Shown here piece after piece: positions 44,411 through 54,182 of a stretch of DNA of 64,000 nt. Location: assembly GCA_029582165.1 (NCBI GenBank), contig CM055892.1, forward strand, positions 11,326,754 to 11,390,753, written 5' to 3'. Position 1 is the stretch's first letter, and the number at the start of each line of letters is the position of its first letter. The notes beneath the pieces are model-generated. The model did no database searches and was not told the origin of the DNA. It saw only the letters and a list, made by a program, of their open reading frames with translations. A program made the translations under genes and the position numbers. The DNA comes from Portulaca oleracea (Eukaryota; Streptophyta; Magnoliopsida; Caryophyllales; Portulacaceae).

Positions 44411-45730
44411 TGATATCGATTCCATCAGGCACGCTTCAATTACCAGTAGTAGTAGAACAACAGGCTGAACCTGCATATGTTTGCAACATGGAGGCACAAG
44501 AGGAAGAGATTGAGGGATGGTTCCATGACATATACAATTTTCTTCAGAAAGGAGAATATCCAGCTGAGTTAGATGCTCGAGGACAGCAAGCGGTCAGGTC
44601 TCTAGCAGCATAATACTGCTTGATCCAGGATCGACTTTACAGGAAATCACCTACGGGCATTAATTTATTATGCATCGATGCTAAGAGTGCCAAGGAGGTT
44701 ATGGCTACTGTACATGGAGGAGAGTGTGGTCCTCACATGAATGGACGTATGCTGGCAAAGAAGATTCAAAGGGCTGGTTACTATTCGTTCAGAAGTGTCA
44801 CAAATGCCAAGTGTATGCCAACCTACAGCACCAACCCCCATCATATCTAACTACTTTGACATCTCCATGGCCGTTCTCAGTATGGGGTATCGACATCATT
44901 GGTAAGATACACTCAACTGGAACAGGAGGACATGAGTACATTTTGGTCGCGATCATTACTTCACTAAGTGGGTAGAGGCAGCCTCTTTTGTCAAACTCAA
45001 ATCCAAGCAAGTGGCCAAATTCATTCTCCAAAACATCATATGTCGATATGGAGTACCTCATGAGATCATTAGTGACAATGGAAGCCATTTTCGGAAGGAA
45101 GTGGAAACTTTGCTCGCCACTTACAAAATTCAGCATCACCGATCTTCGCAATATCGGCCTCAAGCTAACGGAGCTGTGGAAGCGGCCAATAAGACAGTGT
45201 TAGGAATCATTAAGAAAATGGTTGTCACTTACAAAGATTGGCCGGATAAATTAGCATTTGCCCTGTGGGGATATCAGACCTCTATACGAACTGCTACGGG
45301 TGCAACACCATATTCTTTGGTATATGGGATGGAAGCAGTCCTACCGATTGAGGTAGCAATCTCTTCACTACGAATAGTGGCCGAAAGTCAATTACCTGAA
45401 GCAGAATGGGCTAGGGCAAGGTTCGAGGAGTTAATGTTAATGGACGAAAGGCGATTAAGGGCATTGCATAATGTGCAAGTGTACCAAAGCAGGATCACTC
45501 GTGCTTTTAATAAGAAGGTGAAAAGTCGTTCACTTCAAGTAGTTGATTTGGTGCTTAGGGAGATGAGGGCACCTATACAAGATCCAAGAGGAAAATTTGC
45601 ACCTAATTGGAAGGGTCCTTACATGACTAAGGACATTTTACCAGGAGGAGCAGCTCGGCTTGCTACTATGGATGGAGAAGATGTAGTTCAGCCCACGAAT
45701 TTGGATCAACTCAAGCGATACTATGCTTAA
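44411..45730 (+). pseudogene. Tat integrase, broken
   Basis: The linker EEIEGWFHDIYNFLQKGEYP leads to LIQDRLYRKSP and the HHCC zinc finger (VHGGECGPHMNGRML ... KCHKCQVYA, split by frameshifts near 44790). The catalytic core follows: WGIDIIGK, a shifted DHYFTKWVEAASF, ISDNGSHF and NGAVEAANKTV supply the D, D and E residues. The C-terminal part has ALWGYQTSIRTATGATPY and GPYMTKDILPGGAARLATMDG, ending at a stop at 45728-45730. From 45011 the frame is open for 239 codons. It would insert the DNA copy into the genome. Confidence 0.9.
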
Positions 45731-45985
45731 TATAACCAAGCAACTGGAAAACCAATTTTCAGACACTAGGAGTATATTCAATAATTGCTCATGTATATAA
45801 GAAAAATAAAGTTTGCAAGAATACAATAATTGTGAACAATATTCCTTCTTTATTAATTGATAATGCAAGTACACTACTTGTAACATAAGAAAATTCAAAA
45901 GGCATAATTAAATAAAAGACTATTATGGCAAAGCAATTTTAGTTCCTTCATTTTCATTCCATCTTCTAATCTTGCTTCACTTTCT
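45731..45985. other. Spacer between integrase and antisense gene 1
   Basis: AT-rich, no frame. The convergent 3' ends of the sense pol gene and antisense gene 1 meet here, so both transcripts probably terminate within it. Confidence 0.5.
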
Positions 45986-47409
45986 CTACTTCGTCACCGT
46001 GTCTCTCGGTCCGTTAAGAGCTTTCTCTTTGTCTTTGGGCTTATAAGCCCGCCTGCTTGGTTTTCGTGCCTCCACTCTCGGACCGAGCCTATCTTTCACC
46101 GAGTCTCTCGCGCCCAGATGGTCCTTTACCGATGTACGAGGACCCAGTCTTTCCTTTGCAGATGCTTGTCTCCTTCTCGCTTCCCCAGCGCGATGAGATT
46201 CAACAGCAGCAATCAACCATCAATGGTAGTCAGCATCGGCAATATGAGACACGTGTATCTTTGGAGGGGCTTTGAGAGTTGGCCTTCTTTCCCAGTATTT
46301 TAACCACGACTCAATCACCGAGCCTCAAAGCTTCAATTGATCAGGAGTCTCGCACAGTAGCTCGGGAATATCCTGCTTGCGACCCATCTAGCGCTTCACT
46401 CGCGCCGGAAAATAAAAGATCATGTGCGTCAAGCCGGTGAGACACACATAGGCATTGCGGAAGTAATGGGTCACATATTCGGAAATGTGCTACCATTCGA
46501 TCCACCTTAAGATCTCCCGAGGCTCCTTCAAGAATGTGATCCATTCCGTTATCGAGCGAAGGTCGGTATATTTCCTCTTTCTCTTACAATAGTTCGCCAT
46601 CGCCGATGAAGTCCGGGGTTCTTCAATGAGACCTAAGTGCTCCACTAACCAGATCTGTCCAACAGTAGCCAGGGTTAGATTGCACGCCAATTATCCCAAA
46701 CTAACTAAAAAAAAAGAGTACAAAATCCGCGCGGGTTTTGCAGACAGTAGAGGCAAGAATCAGATGGTGGTGAAAAGAAGGAGTGAAATACCTAAAGTAG
46801 CAACGGGCTTCCTCGAAAGTCATGTTCTGGATTCGGATCATCCAAGCCCATCATGGTTTCCACTAACATTAGAGGCACGGGATTGTAGCCTCCGGACATG
46901 TCATCGACGATTTGGATTAAGTTCGCCGGTCCGGTTCTTTTGCCACCATGGTAGAAGCAAAACTCACCGAGGAGACATAATACGAGCGCTCGCACTCGTA
47001 TCACAGGACCATATTCCAAGGTGTCGGGAGATTGAAAATATTCAACCATTGTTTGGAAGTGTACCTTCTCGCCGAATATTGCACTTCTGATAACTCGAGA
47101 CGGAAGACATTAGAGCTCCTTGTATTGCTTGGGGATGTCCGTTGGCGTTGGAGGTGACGTTGGCCGAGCAAAATGGTTTGTCCCTAGGATTGAGGACCAT
47201 TCCTCCGGAAGCGGACATAACTCCTTCCACGCAAAGCGGAAAACATGCATCTTCGGATCCCAAAAAGTCTCCGCCGCACAGAGAAAATCGTGATTAATCC
47301 TCACTTGTTGAAGACTCATCAAGCTTGTTAACTTGTATCTTCCGAGCTCTTTCTTCTCGTCCTTGGACAAGTTGCTCATCCAAGTTGCAAGTTTCTTCTC
47401 GAACGCCAT
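45986..47409 (-). pseudogene. Antisense gene 1 in the Tat element, DUF7745/PMD-like
   Basis: Opens with MAFEKKLATWMSNL at 47409. Then follow HDFLCAAETFWDPKMHVFRF and PLPEEWSSILG, a PMD/DUF7745-type opening. After an in-frame TAA (47110) the same frame continues with RVRALVLCLLGEFCF and GGYNPVPLMLVETMMG, close to the NPVPaiLAeT block of DUF7745. A probable intron around 46700-46790 contains an 18-bp palindrome. Homology resumes with LATVGQIWLVEHLG, EPREILRW, VCLTGLTHMIFYFPARV and SWLKYWERRPTL. The C-terminus is a charged repeat (KERLGPR, KDHLGAR, KDRLGPR). At least six stops break it. A TATA-like motif lies 100 bp upstream. Cellular role unknown; these families are linked to silencing or transposons. 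Confidence 0.68.
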
Positions 47410-47507
47410 GAGAATCGGGAGGATTTTCTTCGTGTTTTTAGGAGAATATGTGATAAAGACTTTGAAGTGATGATAGGAGTGATAATTATATGCATAACAT
47501 GAGGTAT

Positions 47508-47515
47508 TTATACAC
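47508..47515 (-). promoter_or_regulatory. Putative TATA box of antisense gene 1
   Basis: Minus strand gtgTATAAATAcctc about 100 bp upstream of the ATG at 47409. The position suits an independent antisense promoter. Confidence 0.5.
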
Positions 47516-48127
47516 CTTCATGTATGATCAAAAATTGAGAAAATGCAACCAGCAACGATCATATAGCCGTTGCATTTGTATCCCTTAATTTTAGCTCATT
47601 TACAACGGCTAGAAAAAAAAGCAATATCAAAACCCGCGCGGGTTTTGATGTGTCCAAATCCACGTGCGCGCCTTTCTAAGCCTAGTCCCAGGGCCTGCAG
47701 AAGAGAAAACCTGTGGGGGTTTTCTGTCGATATGGGCTGCCTCTCCGCCATTCAGCGCACTTGTTCCTGATTGTAATTGGGCTCGAGAATTGAATTGTCC
47801 CGTTCCTGTATTTTTAATGTTTTGAATGTCGACCCTATGATGCTCGGTTCTGTAATTCTTGTTCGAGTTTACTCTGACACTTAGGTTTTTGTTTTCTTTT
47901 ATTTTCTTTTCTTTTTGGGGAAGCGGGATTAAGTTGCGATTAATCCCGTCATGTAGAAAGTCGTTCGGAAATGCATTAATAAAATAAAATCGCACATTCA
48001 CTGAGTCTTGCATATAAAATAAGAAATAAAATTCATAAGAATCTTGCATTAAAAAAAAAAGTACAAATCAGTCTTGCATAACAAAAGTTTAAAAAATGCA
48101 TAGAGTCTTACTTGTCATCAATTTTGA
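47516..48127. other. Spacer between the two antisense genes
   Basis: Contains two palindromes of the AAAACCCGCGCGGGTTTT family (47629-47646 perfect, 47706-47723 degenerate) and AT-rich sequence. The 140-codon minus frame across it is not supported as a gene. Confidence 0.5.
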
Positions 48128-51100
48128 TCACCACAGGGAGCCTGAATCGCCGCTGTCTTCAACCGGGTCAGCACCAGCATGAGAAGTCCCAGTGTTGGAG
48201 GCACCAGCTGCGCCAAAATAGGTGTCCTAAGAATAGTAGTCGGGACCAGGAGCCGTCTCCGGTGGCCCAGACAAGGGAACTTCATAAGGATGCATGCTCG
48301 ACGGGGATGATATGGAATGCTCTTGCGAACCGGCTAGCCACGAATCGTCAGGAACGTGCCACTCAACAGAAGGGGTAGGCCATACAGGACCAATTCTGCA
48401 ACCGGGGGCTGGCCATCCAGAAGAAGCAGATCCTCCTAGCCAAGAGTGTTGAGGTGCAGACCACTCTTGTGTGCCCGCAGGCCATGAAGGACCCATTCCA
48501 GGGGTCGGAACTTGCCATCCAGCAGAATAAGAGTCAGAGCCAAAAGAGGAGGCGTTGTATGGTGCAGGACGTGAAGTAGCGTCATCCGCTAAGGCCTGAC
48601 CGCCAGGGTACCCTACGGATGCACTGAATCATGATCCCTCACCACAATCTCCCGACCACGACGAGCAGAACGCACTGAAGCTGGAGTGCGACGAGAATGA
48701 GAAGGCCGGTTGGTAGCACTCGACTCCAAAGCATCTTCCACCCAGTAGGAATGGGGCTGAGTATCGCTACCATACCCAACACTGTGATGTGACCCCCCTT
48801 GGCCAAGTTGTTCCTCCAAGGACATCTGAGCCATGTCTTCTTCCATAGGACGGTGACCTATGCTGCCAGATCTAATATGTTGAGACCTAGTTGAATGATG
48901 ACCCTCGATCATGATGCCCATCCACGACCCTCTGGCACAGCTGATAGAGGAGGACGAGAGGATCCACCAACCTCTTCCCGAGATCGGCCCCAGGAAGAAT
49001 ACTCCCCTGCCGAAGAGTGACGTGGGGGCTCAGTGCGAGGGACCCCTGCAGTAGAACGCCGAGGGGATCCCGAGGAACGGCCTTTGCATCGGCCTCCACA
49101 TCAGCCCTTCTGGTGGTGTTGTCGCGATACCTGCCTGAGCCGGTAAATGCCCGGTCAATGTGCTTCAGCATAGTACTCGACTCCTTGGTCACTTGATGGA
49201 AGACATCCCATCTTGGCTGGAAGATGATGAGGCCAAGGCTAGACATGTATAAATGGCATAAAGGAGAAAAAGAAGCAACATGAAGACTTACCGGTTTCCG
49301 ATCAAACTCTCGGAGTGCAGAGCATTGACTGCTAGTCTCTACATCCAAGAAACCGCCAATCCTTCTTCTCGCTGGTGGAGCCTCCGCCTCAGCAACCTTA
49401 GCATAGGGCCCCAGCTGCAAACTTTACGGTTAGGAATCAGCCAAAAAAAAAAACACAACTAAAAATCCAAAGGAAGAAGATACGCACCACCCGGGGTGCT
49501 AAACGGCTCAAGTAGCGCTGAAATTTCTCATCAAATTGCTCATATGGGACGTTATGCACAAAGTTGTCGGAGTCTTGGCCGCGAACCCAATCTCCCAAGG
49601 CACCTGGAGCAACGCGCCATGGCTCGAACATGTACTCCGGAGGATCCTGGGGTATAAGGCTGGGATATCTCCCCAGGATTTGCCTCGTAGCTCTCTCTCC
49701 CAAGTACCATATGAAGCCCGAGGGTCCCTCCATCAGAATGCGGAGGTGAGTATCATGCTCCACCGTTTGCAAAGGGGTGGGCAATCTGCCCAAGTTAAAC
49801 TCCGCCCATGGACGCCAGTTCACGTGGTCCTGAGAAAGAAAGAGAGTCACTTCAAGAATAGAAGCAAAATAAATAAAGGCGCTAGGTATAAAGAAATACC
49901 GGGGTGAGGTTATCCAGCATGCGACGAATGCGATCGAGACTACCCGACTAGAATTTCTTCCCACGAACGGCCTCGTTAGACCAGCGTTCAATAGCTGGGA
50001 CTGTCTTATTCTTATTGGAGCGAATGCCCAAAGACAGAATATACTCATACGCCCATGACTGCATGAATATAAAGTCAAAGAAGGATCGAAAGAGTAGCAA
50101 AACTACAAAGAGAAGAGTCTCGAGAACATACCTCGAGCACCTTCCACAGAGAAGGGCCGTACTGATAACGAGTATGAGACTCATGGAGGTAAACTGGATC
50201 GGTATCCTGTGAAAGCCTAACGCCATGGCGAAGCTAGAGGATGAAGTTCGCATAAGCCGCCTTGCCCCAGTTCAAGTTCCGCACATTATTTAAGTCCTGA
50301 AGATTTTGAAGCCACGTCAAAGTGGTGGCAGAAATGATGTACGTCAAGAAAATGAAGTGGCGTTGATCCCCAGGCAAGTTCTGAAAGTTGGCATCGCGGA
50401 TGGCCGCCTCGAAGTGCGCGTAGGTAAGGTTAGAAAGGCCTTGTCCTTGGCCTAAACGCGCTGACACTGGACCTAGAAGATCCAAGACCATTTGCGGAAT
50501 CTTGGCGTCGAAAACTACATCACGCCCGCCCCAAGGAAGACCAGTGATCATGATAAAATCTGTAGGGGTAACCGTCATCTCGCCCACAGGCAAATGAAAG
50601 GAGTTGGTGGTGTCCCAAAACCTTTCAGCTATAGCACGACCTATGACACGATATGTACGACCTTCTAGGCCACCAAACATTTCCAGAACGGCATGAGTCC
50701 TGCCGCGGTCAAGGTGTTGTCAACAAAGTTCCCAGGAATTGAGGCGGTTACCTTAAGATGATCCTTTAGGACACCGGAGGTTTTCAAGTTGTCCTCCTAA
50801 AGGCAAACAGAAGGGGCCAGTTAAAGTTGGGGGCTCATCTAAATACATTAGGTCAAGGCATATTCTTTTGGGCCCTAGCTGGACCCAGCACCGACACTGG
50901 GCTCACAGCCATGGCCCACAAGATAAATAAATTGGAGAACAAAAAAAAAATGAAAAAAAACGAAAAAAGGGGGAGCAAAACAAAAACAAAAAGAACAAAA
51001 AAAAAATTTAATACGGCCCAAATGAGCCGGCCCAGCAGGACGAAAACCTGCACGGGTTTTTGTTCTCTGATGGGCCGCACATCCAGGCCCATACTTTTTG

Positions 51101-51525
51101 GCGGCCTACAGGCTAGAAAACCCGCGCGGGTTTTCTCTTTGCTATGGGCTGATTTCTTTGGCCCGAGCATGCACTATTTGGTTTCTCTTAGGCCCGGGTT
51201 TGGTCCGTCTCTCAAAATGGATTATCGTTGTAAATAAATGCATATGCATCAACTTAAAGCATGCTTAAAATAATGAAAAATCGACAAGACATGAAAAACA
51301 AATTCGTTCTTGATCATTTTTTTTATTAAAACTAAGCATAAAAAGAGAAGTTTTGGAAATTACCTTGCCATGGAAGCGGTAGAACCAAGTATGGTTCCAA
51401 GCTTGAATAGTAAGCTCCGAAAGGTCGGCGTTCGCACCCGGGATAAAGTTGCGACGTGAAGACATCTCGTGGGACCATGCCGTCGCATGTGGAAGAGGAG
51501 GATTCCTATGACCTCGGGGATGCAT
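48128..51525 (-). pseudogene. Antisense gene 2 in the Tat element: plant mobile domain (PMD) protein
   Basis: Multi-exon minus-strand gene. Exons inferred from GT-AG and continuous phase-0 homology: 51525-51364, 50796-50132, 50058-49900, 49829-49491, 49414-49292 and 49216 to about 48128. Exon 1 has NADLSELTIQAWNHTWFY. Exon 2 has the PMD core (RFWDTTNSFHLPVGEMTVTP, then FIMITGLPWGG). Exons 3-4 have WAYEYILSLGIRS, DHVNWRPWAEFNLG and EGPSGFIWYLGERATRQILG. The C-terminal tail is low complexity, with GMGPSWPAG, APQHSWLGG and VPDDSWLAG repeats. Lesions: a 1-bp shift near 50688, TAG near 50235, TAG near 49950, a frameshift near 49030 and a TAG near 48227. PMD proteins (MAIN/MAIL type) act in genome silencing; here the role is unknown. 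Confidence 0.78.
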
Positions 51526-52018
51526 CTTCCAAAGAACTCAAATTATCTTCAAAGAACAAATTTTCTAGAGAGAGAAAGAGAAGCTAGAGAGATAATGAAG
51601 AGTTGAAGGTGTGAGTGAATGAAGGTTGGTATTGATAGAAATGATGAGTGAATATGAACCGCTCGTTTCTAGGACCCACCTCGAGATGCCAAATGCGTTT
51701 CATTAGTCGAAAATCCAAAACCCACATTGATTCCCTTTACAAGGAGAAGAAAAAGAAAATAAAAAGAAAATAAAACCAAAACCCGCGCGGGTTTTGGACG
51801 TGCTACCGGCCCAATTCTCACGGCCCAGCGCTCTTTAATGGCCCAACAAATCTTATAAAACCCGCACGGGTTTTATACCAACAGAAGCCAAATTCAGCGG
51901 CCTAGCATCTTTCAACGGCCCAAAGACTGTGGCCCAAGGGTTCCCAAAATTCAAGTAAAAATCTAAACCCATTTGCATTTTTGCGAAAACTAATACCTAC
52001 TTTTCTGATGGTTTTCAG
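51526..52018. other. Spacer upstream of antisense gene 2
   Basis: Contains two palindromes (51778-51795 perfect, 51857-51874) set among GGCCCA words, and the presumed promoter of antisense gene 2. No clear TATA box seen. Confidence 0.5.
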
Positions 52019-52255
52019 GTTGCCACATAAAAGAGCACCATCATCTGGTCGCCACTAAAAGGGACCGTCCACCATCCGATTGCCACATAAAAGAGCACCA
52101 TCATCTGGTCGCCACTAAAAGAGCACCATCATTTGGTCGCTGCTAAAAGGGACCATCCGTCATCCGATTGCCATATAAAAGAGCACCATCATCTAGTCGC
52201 CGCTAAAAGTGACCATCCGTCATCCGATTGCCGCACAAAAGAGCACCATCAGTGA
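52019..52255 (+). repeat. 3' UTR tandem array A (~60-bp unit)
   Basis: Units start ttgccacataaaagagcacc at 52020 and 52080 and recur with deletions to about 52250. Shared parts are atcatctggtcgcc and ctaaaagggaccatccg. Noncoding. Confidence 0.9.
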
Positions 52256-52590
52256 CAGTCGTGAAACGGTTGCCACTTAAAGGCTTCCAATGATGTCGTC
52301 AGCGACAGTCGTCCAACGGTTGCCACCTAAAGGCCTCCAACGATGTCGTCAGCAACAGTCGTCCAACGGTTGTCACCTAAAGGTTACCGACGACCTTATC
52401 CTCAGCAGTAGTCGTCCAACGGTTGCCACCTAAAGGTTTCTGACGGCCTCAACATCATCAACATCTTCGCTCGTCCAACGGTTGCCATCTAAAGGCCTCC
52501 GACGACGTCACCAACATCTTCAGTCGTCCAACGGTTGCCATCTGAAGGTTACCGACGACACCATCATAAGCAACATCACCTAGGCGCCAT
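52256..52590 (+). repeat. 3' UTR tandem array B (~50-60-bp unit)
   Basis: Six units built on cagtcgtccaacggttgccacctaaagg followed by a variable ccaacgatgtcgtc part, from about 52254 to 52590. The unit shares gttgccac-taaa with array A, so A and B may be diverged offshoots of one monomer. Confidence 0.9.
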
Positions 52591-52660
52591 ATAAAAGAGT
52601 ACCGCCAGCATCAAGACAGACATCAAGTCTACTTTGACCTTCGTCCTATTCGGACTCGAT

Positions 52661-52676
52661 CAAAGTGGGGGCTCTC
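52661..52676 (+). other. Polypurine tract of the Tat element
   Basis: caaagtgggggctctc directly precedes the TGTAGACACC start of the 3' LTR. The purine run aaagtggggg is the expected plus-strand primer. Confidence 0.82.
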
Positions 52677-54177
52677 TGTAGACACCGGGATTTGCACCGA
52701 TATAATCCCGGCTTGTCAAAAGGGGCAGATACATCATTGGGCCAATGCAGCAAACAATGCAAACAAATCAAATCAAACCGGCCCACTATAAGAAACAAAA
52801 CCCGCACGGGGTTTTAGTCGAAGAGGACGACCCAAAACCAGGACAGGCCCAAGGCACGCCCCAGCCCAGGCAATTCTATCCCTGAAACGCGTCGTTTTGC
52901 CTTGCCTACATCAGCAATCCGTGTGTAGGATTGATAAAACCCGCGCGGGTTTTATAGTTAAACATCCGGCGCCAAAACTTGATCATTATCCCATGATATT
53001 AGCCCATGTGTTTTGACCTTAAGGCTTGACTTGGTGATTGCATGGGGAGAGAGGCATGATTGTTGGGATGTGTCTCTCTCCATTACCATCCTAAACACTA
53101 CCCTCATCACCTATAAATACTCCCCTCCATTCCCTTCATTTTCACTAATTATCATCATAATCCCACTAACTACTCTCACAAACCATTCTATTATTCTCAA
53201 TAATCTCTCATCATACTCTCTTATTATCATCCCCTTACTCTACCAAACTCATCACTCACATATTATCCTACTACCATCCTCACATTCACTTTCCCATCCA
53301 CCCAAGTCAAGGCAAGATCAAGGTTTTCGGACGGTGCATTCGGGCTTTTAAATCAAAGAGGTTCGATCTCATTTTCTTATCATTGTTTTATTTAATTATG
53401 TAATTCGTATTTCATTTCCATTACTTTTGCATATTTTGTAAACTAAAATCCTTGTTTTATAATGCATGTTAAGAATATAAAGTTGCGAAATTAATTAAAC
53501 TTCTCCCTGCTCTCTTTCATTTTATTAGTAGAGTCTGTTTTCTAACAGGAGAATTCGAGAATTCTTATAATTCTCAAATTCGTAACCTTACCCCCGGACT
53601 TAGAATCGGGTTTCGCAGACCGGAGTCATTTTCGTTATTTTTATGGTTTGTCGGTTCCCTTAAATCGACTGGCGACTCTTATTTCTTTTATAATCCGTTT
53701 AATTATTTTAAACATACGGATTTACACCAAAATATTTAAAAAATGATTTAGTATTTTCCGTACATTAATCCAAGGCTAAAACCGAGAGAAAATGAGTCTA
53801 AAATTGATAAAACCCTCGCGGGTTTTACCAATTTCAGCCCATGTTCTCTGGCCCAAGGAAAAGCACGGTCCAGCCCATGGACAATTAAAACCCGCGCGGC
53901 TTTTAGCTATCCATGGCGGCCCGTTTGCTTTCTGTTGGGCCTGGATCTGATATTCGGGTCAAAACTGAATTATTTTAAATTATTACGGTGTAATTTCGAA
54001 TATTTAAATAATAAAAAAACGGACTTGTAAAATAAATAAAATTTCACTACCCCGAAAATGAATTTCATAAAATAAAAATATCCTTATTTAAGGATTAAGC
54101 AACCTTAGTCGGCTCCCGATCGTTTAAGTAGCGCATCACGGAAAAAAGGGGTGCACCCTTTTCCCCGGGGTCCTATA
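52677..54177 (+). mobile_element. 3' LTR of the Tat element
   Basis: Starts TGTAGACACCGGG, ends GGGGTCCTATA (CA mutated to TA), then the target duplication taaat. It retains the TATA box (53112-53119) and palindromes at 52797, 52936, 53809 and 53887. About 1501 bp; mostly colinear with the 5' LTR. Confidence 0.92.
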
Positions 54178-54182
54178 TAAAT

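Larger units (their letters stand above)
36236..54182 (+). mobile_element. Ty3/Gypsy Tat-lineage LTR retrotransposon, 17.9 kb, with TSD
   Basis: The element occupies 36241-54177 and is flanked by a perfect 5-bp duplication taaat (36236-36240, 54178-54182). LTRs are 36241-37764 and 52677-54177. Order: LTR, PBS, 1.5-kb leader, gag, protease, RT, RNase H, second (archaeal-type) RNase H, integrase, then about 7 kb of 3' sequence with two antisense host-type genes and tandem arrays, PPT, LTR. The duplicated RNase H and long 3' region point to Tat (relatives: Ogre, Grande, Retand). The coding region has several stops and frameshifts. It sits inside the Copia RT gene. Confidence 0.93.

Noticed and set aside
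47627..48049. 140-codon minus-strand ORF
   Set aside because: Covers the spacer between antisense genes, including palindromes; AT-rich half reads as Lys/Asn runs and there is no homology pattern.
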